A DNA stretch of 64,000 nt from Bathynomus jamesi (lineage: Eukaryota; Arthropoda; Malacostraca; Isopoda; Cirolanidae), in assembly GCA_023014485.1 (NCBI GenBank), contig JAJOZX010000872.1, positions 891,001 through 955,000 on the forward strand, written 5' to 3'. Below, piece by piece: positions 44,273-54,805 of the stretch. The translations under genes were made by a program, and so were the position numbers. Under the pieces are notes generated by a model. That model worked only from the letters and a program-made list of their open reading frames with translations, made no database searches and was not told the DNA's origin. Position 1 is the first letter of the stretch, and every line of letters starts with the position of its first letter.

Positions 44273-45595
44273 ATGGAGAAGGTGATTCGGCCGGATAAAT
44301 TTATTACTTCTCCGAATTCTCCCCAAGCTGGGAAACTATGGAAATTATGGTCGCGCGGATTCAAATATTTCTTGAGTACTATCGCCGAACACAACCCCAA
44401 TAAATTGGAGGTTCTATTCATACATATCGGCCCCGATGTCGCTGATATCATTCAAGACTGCTCTACTTATGAGGATGCCATGGCAGCCTTAGAGGCCACC
44501 TACGTCAAGAAGCCAAACGAGGTATGCGCTCGCCACCTGTTGTCCACCCGTCACCAAAAGCCCGAGGAAACCCTCGATGAGTACTTGCAAATTCTTCAAC
44601 AACTAGCCAATGACTGCAACTTCAAATCGGTTTCCGCCGACGAAAACAGGAGTTCATCTGTGAGAGACGCTTTCATCCGAGGAATTAGAGATAGTGCCAT
44701 CCGTACCCGCTTACTCGAAAATGACACACTCTCACTGGAAAAGGCTATCGTCCAGGCTCGAACATTAGATCAGGCCCAGAAAAACTCAGAATCGTACCTC
44801 ACTCATTACGGTGCTGTTGCAGCCACTGGCTCTCGCCACGAACCGTCGCCGACTACTGACTCTGCCCGGCCTGCCTGCGTCCAAGAAGACGATCTCCCAA
44901 ACTCTTCAGCCGCTACGAATTTCGACAACAAAGCCGCTCTGTGCTTCTTCTGCGGGTCTCGACGCCACCCACGAAGCAGGTGTCCAGCAAAGGATTCTAT
45001 CTGTGCGAAATGTGAAAAGACCGGCCACTGGGCCAAAGTCTGCCGCTCAAGTACTTCCTCGGCACGTCAAAAACAGGATAAAACCACAGCGTCTCATTCA
45101 GCCGCAGCATTAGCGACCATTAGTACCACTCTATCGTGTAGCTCCTCCATGCCTACCAACTCAACAGTCGATATCCTCGTCAACGGCCGTTCGTGTCTCG
45201 CCTTGATGGATACTGGCAGCTCGGACAACTTCATTCGTGAGGATCTAGTCAAACACTTAGAGCTGCCCATTCTTCCGCACTCGGGCGTCGTATCAATGGC
45301 TTCGCCTAATCTATCCGCAGCCATCTCAGGTCGATGTACAGTGAAGGTTACGATGGGAGACCGCGACTACGAAAAGCTCGAACTATCCGTCTTGTCGGAT
45401 CTGTGCGCTGACATAATACTCGGTACCCCCATTCTTAATCAGACACAAGGAATTGAACATCAATTTCGGAGGTCCGGAGCCAGCACTCCATATATGCGGC
45501 CTTACTCGATCAAGAATTTCAGCCCCATCACTATTCGGCAACTTAACTGCCGATTGTCGTCCCATCGCCACGAAGTCCAGACGATTTTGCTCTGA
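44273..45595 (+). CDS. Ty3 gag and protease
   Basis: The ATG at 44273 opens about 80 bases after the LTR. A helical capsid-like region (residues about 10-180) is followed by two cysteine knuckles: CFFCGSRRHPRSRC and CAKCEKTGHWAKVC near residues 225-260. An aspartic protease domain has MDTGSS near residue 315 and DIILGTPIL near residue 385. The frame stays open to 45595. Homology moves to a +1-shifted frame at about 45455, so the last 47 codons are probably out of frame. Gag forms the particle and the protease matures it. Confidence 0.85.
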   Translation: MEKVIRPDKFITSPNSPQAGKLWKLWSRGFKYFLSTIAEHNPNKLEVLFIHIGPDVADIIQDCSTYEDAMAALEATYVKKPNEVCARHLLSTRHQKPEETLDEYLQILQQLANDCNFKSVSADENRSSSVRDAFIRGIRDSAIRTRLLENDTLSLEKAIVQARTLDQAQKNSESYLTHYGAVAATGSRHEPSPTTDSARPACVQEDDLPNSSAATNFDNKAALCFFCGSRRHPRSRCPAKDSICAKCEKTGHWAKVCRSSTSSARQKQDKTTASHSAAALATISTTLSCSSSMPTNSTVDILVNGRSCLALMDTGSSDNFIREDLVKHLELPILPHSGVVSMASPNLSAAISGRCTVKVTMGDRDYEKLELSVLSDLCADIILGTPILNQTQGIEHQFRRSGASTPYMRPYSIKNFSPITIRQLNCRLSSHRHEVQTILL

Positions 45596-46106
45596 GGACA
45601 AAATTTTCATTGGGAAAGAAATCGAAAAGCTACTCAGGGATGAGATAATTGAACCCAGTAACTCACCCTGGCGTGCTCAAGTAGTCATCACATCTACCGA
45701 AACAAAAAAAAAACGCATGGTAATCGATTTCTCTCAAACCGTCAACCGATTTACCATGCTAGATGCATATCCTCTTCCGCGAATCGATGATATAGCCAAC
45801 AAAGTCTCACAACACAAATACTACAGCGTAATTGATCTGTCAAGCGCATACTACCAGGTAGAAATCGATCCGTCTGAACGACCTTTCACAGCATTCGAGG
45901 CTGACGGAAATTTATACCAATTCAGAAGGATCCCTATGGGAGTAACTAACGGAGCCGCGGCCTTCCAGCGCGTCATGAACGAATTCATATCCTCGAACAA
46001 CTTATCATCAACATACGCCTACCTCGACGATCTCACCATCTGCGGAACCACTTGGGAAGAGCACGATGAGAACCTTCGACATTTCTGGAAGCCGCTAAAC
46101 GAGTAA
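45453..46106 (+). pseudogene. Ty3 reverse transcriptase
   Basis: Reads from FGGPEPALHICG through EIIEPSNSPWRAQV and KKRMVIDFSQT to FRRIPMGVTN and the catalytic YLDD (near residue 194). The frame is lost by a one-base shift near 46085 (the LEAAKRVNLSLNK continuation is in another frame). A second shift near 46135 restores the frame used from 46141. The gag-protease to RT transition at about 45455 is also a one-base offset. It could be a programmed shift or a mutation. Confidence 0.8.
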
Positions 46107-46140
46107 ATCTGAGTCTAAACAAGGAAAATGCAAGCTTTCG

Positions 46141-47922
46141 ATGACATCAGTGCACCTGCTCGGATATTTTATCTCTCATGGCGTATTGCGGCCCGATCCC
46201 GAACGCCTCCGGCCACTACAAGAACTTCAAACTCCTCGCAACAAGTCGTCTCTACAACGCGTAATCGGACTATTCGCATACTATGCTAAATGGATTCAGA
46301 ACTATTCCCTCAAGATCAAACCTCTGCTCAACGTTTCATCATTCCCATTAACTCGCGAGGAAGTATCAACGATCCAAACACTCAAAGATGATATCTCGAA
46401 AGCTGTCGTCGGTTCAATCGATGAAGAACTGCCGTTCACTGTGGAGACGGACGCTTCCTCTTCAGCAATCGGAGCCACTCTCACCCAGAACGGCCGCCCG
46501 GTGGCGTTCTTTTCTCGCGCTCTGAATAACACAGAACGTCGCCATCACATCGTTGAAAAGGAGGCATACGCTGTAATCGAATCCATTCGCAAGTGGAAGC
46601 ACTTCTTAGCTTATCGACACTTTACTGTCGTCACCGACCAGCGGAGCGTAACGTTCGATGGAAAAGCTACTGGTCGTATTAAGAACGATAAGATTCTCCG
46701 TTGGCGTGTAGAACTAGCCGGCTACTCATTCACAATAAAATACAGACCGGGCCCCGAGAACCGAGCCGCAGACGCATTGTCGCGATCCTTTTGCGCTGCT
46801 ACTCCAAGAATATCCCTCGCCCAGCTGCATGTTAATCTGATACACCCAGGAGTCCGCCGAATGACTCATTTTGTGAGAGCTAGGAACCTACCATTCTCAG
46901 TGGATGACATCAAACGAGTTACGTCGGAATGCCAAACATGCGCTAAATGTAAGCCACAGTACTATAAACCAGAAGTTAGTCACTTAATACGGGCCATGTC
47001 CCCGTTTGACCGACTTAACATCGACTTTAAAGGCCCGCTTCCGAGCGCAACTTCGCGACCTTACATCCTAACAGTAATCGACGAGTATTCACGCTTTCCT
47101 TTTGCCTTCCCGTGCCGTGATACGAACACGTCAACCGTTATCGCCCGTCTCACCGAGTTATTTTCTACCTTCGGAACTCCCTCTTACATCCACACAGATC
47201 GAGAGACATCGTTTATGTCTTCGGAACTAAAACTGTTCCTAACTAAACATGGTATCGCGACTAGTCGCACAACGCCGTATCACCCCCAAGGAAACGGGCA
47301 ATGCGAACGTTACAATGGAATCATCATGAACACCATCAAACTAGCCATAGAAGATCGCGGGTTGCCGATGTCGCAATGGGAGTCCGTCCTACCAGACGCA
47401 CTGCACTCGATTAGATCGCTGCTGTGTAAGGCCACGAACGAAACTCCTCACGAGCGTCTATTCACGCACCCGCGGCGTACTTCTACCGGTTCTGCACTAC
47501 CGACGTGGCTGTCTTCTCCGGGAACTGTACTCCTTCGCCAATTCGTTCGCCGATCCAAGAACGATCCCCTCGTCGAGGAAGTTGAGTTAATTGAGGCAAA
47601 CCCCAACTACGCGTTTATACGGCATCCGAATGGGAGAGAAGATACCGTATCCATCAGGGACCTGGCACCGGCGGGACGTAGCAATACGGATGACACGAAT
47701 CACTATGAACCCCCCGTACCCAGTCCGCCAATCAATTCCACCCCGCTAACGGACGACTCAGAACCCGCTGAGATCCGCCGACACACGGTCCCAACAGCTC
47801 CCGTCGAAGCGACTCCAGTCGAAGTCGAGAGAGGCCCACCTGTGTCAGTAACCTCCGAGACGAGTCACCCTCTGAGAAGAAGCACTCGAATCAGATACCC
47901 AGCTCAACGCCTAAACTTGTAG
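46141..47922 (+). CDS. Ty3 RT thumb, RNase H and integrase
   Basis: A 593-codon open frame. It opens with the RT thumb (HLLGYFISHG). RNase H follows, with ETDASSSA near residue 104 and conserved E and D residues. The integrase has a zinc-binding CQTCAKC at 264-270 and a core with D295 (NIDFKG), D353 (HTDRE) and E389 (GQCERYNG), giving D,D(35)E. The C-terminal part has the RHPNGREDTVSIRDLAP motif and no chromodomain. All catalytic residues seen are intact. ATG at 46141 is just the first Met in the frame and probably not a true start. Confidence 0.85.
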   Translation: MTSVHLLGYFISHGVLRPDPERLRPLQELQTPRNKSSLQRVIGLFAYYAKWIQNYSLKIKPLLNVSSFPLTREEVSTIQTLKDDISKAVVGSIDEELPFTVETDASSSAIGATLTQNGRPVAFFSRALNNTERRHHIVEKEAYAVIESIRKWKHFLAYRHFTVVTDQRSVTFDGKATGRIKNDKILRWRVELAGYSFTIKYRPGPENRAADALSRSFCAATPRISLAQLHVNLIHPGVRRMTHFVRARNLPFSVDDIKRVTSECQTCAKCKPQYYKPEVSHLIRAMSPFDRLNIDFKGPLPSATSRPYILTVIDEYSRFPFAFPCRDTNTSTVIARLTELFSTFGTPSYIHTDRETSFMSSELKLFLTKHGIATSRTTPYHPQGNGQCERYNGIIMNTIKLAIEDRGLPMSQWESVLPDALHSIRSLLCKATNETPHERLFTHPRRTSTGSALPTWLSSPGTVLLRQFVRRSKNDPLVEEVELIEANPNYAFIRHPNGREDTVSIRDLAPAGRSNTDDTNHYEPPVPSPPINSTPLTDDSEPAEIRRHTVPTAPVEATPVEVERGPPVSVTSETSHPLRRSTRIRYPAQRLNL

Positions 47923-47992
47923 ACTCTTCTTTCTTCCAAAATATCTTGAACTTGTCGTTTTGTTTCTTACCGTGCAATGTATCACGTATTAT

Positions 47993-48007
47993 AAAAGAAG
48001 AGAGGAA
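47993..48007 (+). promoter_or_regulatory. Ty3 polypurine tract
   Basis: AAAAGAAGAGAGGAA immediately before the 3' LTR. It is expected to prime plus-strand synthesis. Confidence 0.8.
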
Positions 48008-48160
48008 TGTAATGAGTCTTTACTAATTATTGTTTTCTGTGTAACAAGTCTTTACTAATTATTGTTTTCTGTGTTTCAGATCTATGCTATGTTTATGTTG
48101 AATAAAGCCTCAAATTGGCCTTTACTTTATCTCTAGCCCGCTAACAAACGCGGCACCACA
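48008..48160 (+). terminator. Ty3 3' LTR
   Basis: 153 bp, almost identical to 44038-44190. It contains the AATAAA signal and is followed by the TSD CTACT at 48161-48165. Confidence 0.88.
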
Positions 48161-48924
48161 CTACTTAAGTTGCTTACCAACTCCAAATGGATTGCTCTGG
48201 TGGTAGCACATGTGAAAAGACATATATAACCTTTGTTAGACTCCCCTTGCTCATACACATAGACTGGACCTGCGAAGTCTACTCCCACTACATCAAATAG
48301 GGCAGTATAGACACACCGTTCTCTTGGAAGTGGAGCCACCTTTTCATAATAAGGCTTTGCACTCCAACGCTTGCAAACCACACATTTATGCAAGACCTTT
48401 TTCACTACTTGTCTAATTTTGGGAATCCAAAACTGTTGTCTGATCTCTATTATCACTTCTCTAACTCCAGCATGTAACAACTTATGATGAGTATCCAAGA
48501 TCAAAAGTTCCACAAAGTGCCCCCCAGAAGGAAGCAAAATTGGATGTCTTTTCTCCTCTGGAAGCCCAAAAAACTGTGGTCTACCTCCTACTCTCAATAA
48601 ATCCTGATCCAAAAACACATCCAAACCCTTGAGAGCAGAATGTGTTGGTAGAACCTGTAATGGACAGCTGGTGAGCAATTCCCTCTCTTCACCAAACTTT
48701 TCCTTCTGCACATATACCATCCAGTATTGCCTAGCTTGCTGAATCTCCTTACTGTTCAGAATTCCTTCCCTTCTTGTTTCTCCCTTAATGTTGTTTGTAA
48801 ATCTATATACCCATGCTGTCACTCTTAACAACCTTTTCAGACTACTATTGTCTTCAAGCCTCAATATGGGGTCCTGCTGCATAACTTGACAACTGTTCAC
48901 AGTGCATTTTCTCATCTCACTCAC
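48133..48924 (-). pseudogene. BEL integrase N-terminal part
   Basis: Includes HHKLLHAGVREVIIEIRQQF with a following CVVCKRW (the HHCC zinc region) and VVGVDFAGPVYV (first catalytic Asp). The real coding end on this side is the TSD at 48165. Bases below that belong to the Ty3 LTR. It is joined with 44001-43099 on the far side of the Ty3 element. Upstream it is separated from RNase H by a stop near 48950. Confidence 0.82.
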
Positions 48925-48972
48925 CCATTCTTCTTGAGCCTGGCATTCTCCTACAATAGGTTGATTAGAAGG

Positions 48973-49482
48973 TCAATTTTCACTTCCAAGTTTTAGCCAC
49001 TCTGGCCCATTCCACCACAAACTTGACTGTGCAAGATCTTTCACTGAAATTCCTCGTGTTGGTAAATCAGCTGGGTTTTGGGTGCCTGGACAATGCTTCC
49101 ATTGCTTGGGATCTGTGTGTGCTTGAATTTCCTCCACCCTATTGGCAACAAATGTTTTCCATTTCCTTGCCTGGCTTCTTAACCAGTGCCAAACTATAAT
49201 GGAGTCTGTCCAATAATAGCTTGGAATTTCATAAAGGGTCAAAGACTTTTGCACTGTAACTGCAAGCCGACTAGCAATAACTGCACCTATCAATTCCAAC
49301 CTTGGAATAGAAAGCTTTTTTAAAGGTGCTACTCTGCTCTTTGCAGCAACCAACCTGCAACTTACTTCCTCTTTGAATGTGCCTCTTATATAAATACAAG
49401 TTGCATAGGCTTCCTCACTTGCATCACAAAAGATGTGCAGCTCCAAATTATCTGGACTATTGTTTAACTCTCCAAGTACCAT
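48973..49482 (-). pseudogene. BEL RNase H
   Basis: ELHIFCDASEEAYATCIYIRG (first Asp), IPRLELIGA (Glu), YYWTDSIIV (Asp) and NPADLPTRGI (last Asp) are the four acidic positions of the BEL RNase H domain. It is separated from RT by a frame break near 49500-49610. RNase H degrades the RNA template during cDNA synthesis. Confidence 0.82.
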
Positions 49483-49611
49483 CTTGGGATTTCAAATGTC
49501 TCCAAGATGTGCCAATTCTTTGAACCAATATTTCCACCTTACCACCATATGATCAGATAACTCTTGGTCCCAACCAAGTCCAATTTCCCAGAGGCTCTGA
49601 AACCAAATTTT

Positions 49612-50435
49612 TTACTTTATCACAAATGGAGCCAGGAATCCAAGAGGATCAAAGACCTTCGAAGCCAAACTAAGAGCTGTACGTTTTATCCACCTTGTCT
49701 CATTCTCAGCCAGCTCTACTAAATATTTCCCATTGAAGGTAAATAAATCCTCTCCTTGCTGCCAAACCATGCCTAGCACCTTTGTGTCTATTGCCCACAA
49801 CTCCTTAATACCAGAATCCTCAATACTTTCTGCTGCATCAGGTCCTACACAGGACTGACTCATAAACTCTTGTAATTGAGAATGATTGGTCTGCCATTTT
49901 GTAAGCTCCATGCCAGCCTCCCTCATTATAGCTCTAGCCTCCATGAATATCTGTTTAGCCATTTCTGTATTATCCACGGAACACAGCAAATCATCAACAT
50001 AAAAATTTTTCCTTATGTGTTCAATAGTGTTAGGATAGACTTCAGAATATTTCTTAAAATGGTACTGCATAGTAGCTGCCAACAGAAATGGACTAGAGCT
50101 GAGGCCAAACAACACTGATTTCATTCTATATGCTTGAACCGTAGGTTCATTTTCGAACAAGTCTTTCGTATCCACCCACAGATACCTTACTGCAAAAAGG
50201 CTTGCTTCACATCTGCAGTCAATGCTACTCTACCAAACCTGAATCTCAGTAACAAGGAAAATAAATCTGCATTTAAATTTGGTCCAGCATCCAAACAGTC
50301 GTTCAAGGACACACCACCTTTGTCCTTGGCTGAGCCATCAAAAACTACCCTCAGTTTGGTGGTAGTTTTGTCTCGCAGTACCACTGCATGGTGTGGCAGA
50401 TAATGTGCCTCCTGGCTCACTAGCTCACCTTGCAC
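49612..50435 (-). pseudogene. BEL reverse transcriptase
   Basis: Two frames. 50435-50187 reads HYLPHHAVVLRDKTTTKLRV, VFDGSAKDK and ALTADVKQAFLQ (first catalytic Asp). 50175-49612 reads MKSVLFGLSSSPFLLAATMQ and YVDDLL, the active site. A frame break lies near 50180. The remainder up to 49612 is the connection region with SKVFDPLGFLAPF, typical of BEL/Pao. Confidence 0.85.
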
Positions 50436-50455
50436 CCTTTCAGCATAGCCCTCCC

Positions 50456-50818
50456 TTACATACTGTAGCTTAGGATGGCCTCATTGTATTCAATTAACAA
50501 CTCCTCATTTTTTCTTAGCCTGTACAATGAAGTCTCCAACCTCCTATTAGCTAGCTGAAGGTTTGAACTGGGTTTGCAAGAATTCTTCCAAGGGAGGCCA
50601 ACTTCAGAGCAACCATCTCTAAACCCAATCCCTTTTTCAAATTGCTCTAAAACATCACTGTTCACTGTACTTGCCTGCTTTTCCTGTTTGTCCTTTATGC
50701 CAATGGATTCAAGTCCCCAAAACGCTTTCAAATGCCTTTCCAAACCATGGCTGTTCTCCTCAATCTTAACAAAAAGAGCTTTAACCTCCATTTCATTGCA
50801 ATAGCTACCATGTAGCAT
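50456..50818 (-). pseudogene. BEL linker between protease and RT
   Basis: A charged stretch (LERHLKAFWGLESIGI, then RLETSLYRLRKNEELLIEY) found before the RT in BEL elements. Stops at both ends separate it from protease and RT. No catalytic motif. Confidence 0.6.
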
Positions 50819-51033
50819 CCAGCCTAGCTTACTTTCAATAGCTACTGGACCTCGAGATGTGCGGACAATATTACCAGTGATGAAGTCCCATTAATAGTCA
50901 GCTCCAATCAAAAGACTAATATCTTCTGTTCCTTTAAACTTATTATTGCCAAAATTAATTCCTTTAACTTGCAATTCTTGGACACATGCCATATCTAAAC
51001 AAGTAGTGACTGGAGCACAAAGTTCCTCAATCT

Positions 51034-52617
51034 CTACAGCTTGGACCTTGATAGTGGGACTTGTGGTAACAACCCCTTAACCAGAACTTCTACCTTCTTA
51101 ACTTTGGTTCGGTTTTGAACGGAACCCCCAAACCCAGAAATTCTAAAATTTTCCCTCTTAAGTTCTTTAAACTTCAATTTTCTGGAAATTCTGGTCTTAA
51201 TAAAGCTACACTGGCTACCACTATCAAACAACACTCTTACAGTAGCTTCTCTATCATTCCCAATTAATAATGCTGCAGCTGTTTGCAATAATCCCCCTTT
51301 ACTTTTACTCCCTTTCATAGCAGTGGCATGTGCCACTGATGTCTCTACTTCAGGGGTAGGCCTACTAGGCGTGTTTTTACACAATAATGGCTGATGCTGG
51401 CCATGGCATTTTTTGTACAAAATTTTAAACTTACAAAACCTTGCTTTGTGACCTTTCAAAAAACATTTAAAACATGCTGTGGACTTAGTTACCCTGTCCT
51501 TTCTCTCCTCAAAAGATAAAGCCTCAGCCACCTCACATTTATATGACTTGTGGTTGCCTTCGCAAAATATGCATTCCTTGATTCCCTTTAATTTATTCTC
51601 AGAGGATGCATGTAGAGCTGACACTCTACCTGGGCTATTCCTTTTTGTAGAAACTTTGGTGCTGTGCCTGCCTTTGTCCCCTTGTTTAACATCCCACTGT
51701 GCAAACTCAATTCCCTCTCGTCTTGCTAATTCTGTGCTTAAAAGACTTAACATCTGCTGAAGGGGGATGTACACATGTTCTGTAGAGTGCCCCCTACTTA
51801 ATTCAAGCAAAATTGAGCTAGGCAATTTAGACTCTAGTGTAGGAACCAACATTATACCATACTTTTCCATTCCTACACCCAAGTTGTCCAGGGACCTAGT
51901 TCTAATTTCAAATTCATCATATAACTGCCGTAACTCCTTGACACTATTGGGATTATTAACAGGAGGTATAGCTAAAAGTTCGCGGAGGTGGCTTTTAATT
52001 GAGATCTCTGGCTTACCAAACCGTTTCTTTAATATATCCCAAGCCACATTATAATTAGCCTCTGTTAATGCTATTCCTGCTATTGTCTTTGCTGCCTCCC
52101 CTTCCAAGAGGGACTGCAAATAATTAAACTTCTCCACCGCACTTAACACTTGACTAGAATGAACTGCTGATTGAAAACTGTCTGCCCATCCTTGCCATTC
52201 CTGTATACTCCCAGAAAATGTTTTGAGTACAAGCCTCGGTAATTGAACTGCAGATCTGTTAACCTTAACTTCACAAACACCCTTTGTTGAGGGTTGTGTT
52301 TCATTATTAGACTTGGTCTCTAACTGTACTGAGCTGCTAAACTCTTTTACTCTGTTGCATACTTTAATTATATCATCAATAATCTCTTCAAAGTAAATTA
52401 TGTTATTTTCTATTTCATCCTCTTCTATAAGAGCCTTAATTTTAACATTTACTTCGCTTAGAGCAACCTTTTTAGTTTCTAATATGGAAAGCTGTGCAGT
52501 CACTAAGCTTAAATCCTCTTCCTCTATAGTAGAATCTATAGCGGCAATGACCTTTGTAGTTAAACCTTTGTAGGCGCTTCTCCTTTTTCTAAACTTGTTC
52601 AATTCAGCTGCACTCAT
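51034..52617 (-). CDS. BEL gag and protease
   Basis: The ATG at 52617 (MSAAELNKFRKRR) is preferred over the upstream in-frame ATG at 52635. An N-terminal coiled region is followed by a capsid-like domain of the BEL type (LPRLVLKTFSGSIQEWQGW ... LRELLAIPPV, residues about 125-240). Two cysteine clusters (CIFCEGNHKSYKC, CFKCFLKGHKARFC) lie near residues 360-410. A protease has VLFDSGSQCSF near residue 470. The frame ends at 51034 shortly after the protease. Gag packages the RNA. Confidence 0.85.
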   Translation of the reverse strand: MSAAELNKFRKRRSAYKGLTTKVIAAIDSTIEEEDLSLVTAQLSILETKKVALSEVNVKIKALIEEDEIENNIIYFEEIIDDIIKVCNRVKEFSSSVQLETKSNNETQPSTKGVCEVKVNRSAVQLPRLVLKTFSGSIQEWQGWADSFQSAVHSSQVLSAVEKFNYLQSLLEGEAAKTIAGIALTEANYNVAWDILKKRFGKPEISIKSHLRELLAIPPVNNPNSVKELRQLYDEFEIRTRSLDNLGVGMEKYGIMLVPTLESKLPSSILLELSRGHSTEHVYIPLQQMLSLLSTELARREGIEFAQWDVKQGDKGRHSTKVSTKRNSPGRVSALHASSENKLKGIKECIFCEGNHKSYKCEVAEALSFEERKDRVTKSTACFKCFLKGHKARFCKFKILYKKCHGQHQPLLCKNTPSRPTPEVETSVAHATAMKGSKSKGGLLQTAAALLIGNDREATVRVLFDSGSQCSFIKTRISRKLKFKELKRENFRISGFGGSVQNRTKVKKVEVLVKGLLPQVPLSRSKL

Positions 52618-52635
52618 CTTCAATGCAAACAACAA

Positions 52636-53763
52636 TTGGGCTCAATACCAAATAAGCTGAATTGGCAAAAATACTTAACCAAACTGATCAAACTCAAATT
52701 TTGCTTTTTTCAAATAAATTGAAGTGCTGGGTGAGGTACTGACCAACCACCACTATGGAATACCAAATTTTCCACCCAAGTAACTGGCGCACTGAAGTCT
52801 GCAACCTTCGCCTACGAATAATAAACCAAATTAACTACAGAAAACTGATACGTGTGGGTAGTTGGGAGGTAACGAAAATGGTCCACTGAGTAGGTAGGTA
52901 GTTAATCTAACAATTATTAAATTCCTTTTATGTCAATAACTGGGTGGATGAAACCAATTGGTTGCTCACCAGAGTTATTCTCCACATTAGTATTTATATA
53001 CTGTGTGATAGAGCGTGCTCGGTAATACACATACATTACCGATCAACCAACTGAGAAAACCAAGAGGACGCTGGTGGAAAAATCCCCGCGAAAAAGGAAG
53101 AGGAGAACGAAAAGAGGCAACGAGAGAACAAGACGGAACGGAGAGAAGGAAGAGGCTAAACAACGGAAAAAGATCCCCACCAGCAAGTACGCTCTCAACA
53201 ATTGAGAAAAGAGAAGAGGGACTGTCTAATAACACTCGGTGAGTGATCAGTTGTGCTTTTTAGCCCTGTTAATTAAGGGACGTATATTAAGCTGGGTCAG
53301 ATAAATTAGGCCTACATTGTGGTCTAAGACCTAGCATCAACTCGTAGCTTAACAAAATTGAAGGTAAATTACCCTAACCTAATTTGGTGAGGAATCCTAC
53401 TGTGGACCTCAATTTACTCTGCCCGCTCTGGACCATTTCCGGAATCTCTAGGCTGACCCCTACAAGGCTAGGCTTAATCTACTCTATAGTTAGACTGGAG
53501 ATATTAGGGGTGGGTTAATTGGGGGACCAATTCATACAGAGCATTTTTCACATTAACCAAACCGGTAAAATGTAGGCCCAAAACAACGACAGACTAGTGG
53601 CCAAGTTTCGCAATTGGGCGACCAAACTTTCTACCCTTGGACCTTAACTCAATTATGCTCAACCCGTCTAGGCCTAACTTGGGCTACAATTTGCACAATC
53701 AGAACTTTGCCGGAAAATAGTTACTGACTCAGTCTTGGGCTAGAATCCGATTTCGAAGGACCA
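52636..53763 (-). promoter_or_regulatory. BEL 5' leader with tRNA-Tyr-like primer-binding site
   Basis: TGGTCCTTCGA begins directly at the 5' LTR end (53763 downward). It is complementary to the 3' acceptor end of eukaryotic tRNA-Tyr, with an 11-base match before divergence. The remaining leader of about 1.1 kb up to gag has no ORF of note. Confidence 0.6.
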
Positions 53764-54414
53764 TGTTAATTTTATATTTTATATTTTTATTTTATTGGGT
53801 TCAGAATCCCAGCTGAGCCTTGAACGACCAAGCTCTGAAGGGCCAGTTTAACCTACAGCCCAAGTTAAACTAGACTAAAAACTTAGACTTGGAGGTCCTA
53901 TTAGGTCCTACCTCAGGGTTGCTGACTCGATGTGGGCCTACCTTAGGCCTCAGTTGCATAAAATTAAGATAAAAAACAAAAGGGGCACTATTTAGTTGCA
54001 TAAAATTAAGATAAAAACAAAAGGGGCACTATTTATGGTCTTCTTTCTAAACCTTGCAACAACAACACAACCTGCACTCTTGCACGATGCAACAATCTTG
54101 TATCTAAACAACCAAACTGAATTGCAAGAGAGCTCTCTATAAGACCACACCCTGTAAGTGCCGCATTCAACAAACGAGTAGGAAAGACGCGCAGCGCACC
54201 AAAGAAAGTGATGCCACAAGAGTGCCCAAACAATGATGCCACAAGAGCCCAAAAATGCTAGCTCTAAATTAAGTGATTTTTTCACTAACCTTACAATTAT
54301 GAGATGGATATATATATACACCTTAACTTAATATAAACAAGCAATGCTGCATCAATCAGCTTAGTCATCATATCGCCTTGGGACAACAATGGCTCTTCCT
54401 TTTCTAGATTTTCT

Positions 54415-54418
<4 letters not shown>
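53764..54418 (-). repeat. BEL 5' LTR
   Basis: 655 bp, from TGTTAG at 54418 to TTAACA at 53764. It has a tandem duplication of about 40 bp (GGGGCACTATTTA unit at 53980-54033) that is absent from the 3' LTR. Confidence 0.85.
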
Positions 54419-54486
<68 letters not shown>

Positions 54487-54530
54487 TGGATAGGATAAGA
54501 AAATATAGGAATATATATATATATATATGA
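54419..54530. repeat. (TA)n microsatellite
   Basis: TA repeats with one interruption, abutting the 5' LTR of the BEL element. Confidence 0.9.
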
Positions 54531-54594
54531 AAATTATTTCACGAAAGTAACACGTGAAAAATATTTATGATGAATAAAACCACGAAGGAAAGGA

Positions 54595-54645
54595 AACACA
54601 AAAAGGTGCTCAAGCGCTTTCGTCTAATGACATCCTCAGGAACAC
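54595..54645 (-). ncRNA. Hammerhead-ribozyme-like motif (left arm)
   Basis: Mirror copy of the motif at 54735-54785, with the same core on the minus strand. Confidence 0.55.
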
Positions 54646-54734
54646 TGAAGTACATAAAAGGTTACGGCCTATATTATTTATTTATTTTTTTTCTGTAACC
54701 TATATATAGGCCGTAACCTTTTATGTACTTCAGT

Positions 54735-54785
54735 GTTCCTGAGGATGTCATTAGACGAAAGCGCTTGAGCACCTTTTTGTGTTTC
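54735..54785 (+). ncRNA. Hammerhead-ribozyme-like motif (right arm)
   Basis: Core CTGAGGA at 54739-54745, helix II 54747-54749 with 54754-54756, GAAA 54757-54760, then GCGCTTGAGCACC. The core bases match the hammerhead consensus. Helices I and III are short, as in Penelope-type hammerheads. Confidence 0.55.
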
Positions 54786-54805
54786 CTTTCCTTCGTGGTT
54801 TTATT

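Larger units (their letters stand above)
44038..48160 (+). mobile_element. Ty3/gypsy LTR retrotransposon, young insertion
   Basis: 4123 bp with two 153-bp LTRs (44038-44190 and 48008-48160). By eye they differ at one base (CCCA versus CCCG). The 5-bp TSD is CTACT. The internal order gag, protease, RT, RNase H, integrase is that of Ty3/gypsy. Coding GC is higher than in the surrounding BEL element. It is inserted in the BEL integrase and transcribed opposite to it. Frame breaks in pol (near 45455, 46085 and 46135) contrast with the near-identical LTRs. Confidence 0.92.
42548..54418 (-). mobile_element. BEL/Pao LTR retrotransposon, degenerate, with nested Ty3 element
   Basis: LTRs at 53764-54418 (5') and 42548-43156 (3') both begin TGTTAG and end TTAACA. 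ATATA lies outside both, but it is part of TA repeats and so is weak TSD evidence. Gene order on the minus strand is gag, protease, RT, RNase H, integrase, as in BEL/Pao. The 5' LTR is longer because of a tandem duplication of about 40 bp near 53990-54030. A 4.1 kb Ty3 element (44038-48160) splits the integrase. Without it the element is about 7.7 kb. Many stops in pol indicate an old copy. Confidence 0.88.

Noticed and set aside
44038..48160. Endogenous retrovirus
   Set aside because: There is no envelope frame after integrase. Gene order and size fit a Ty3/gypsy retrotransposon.
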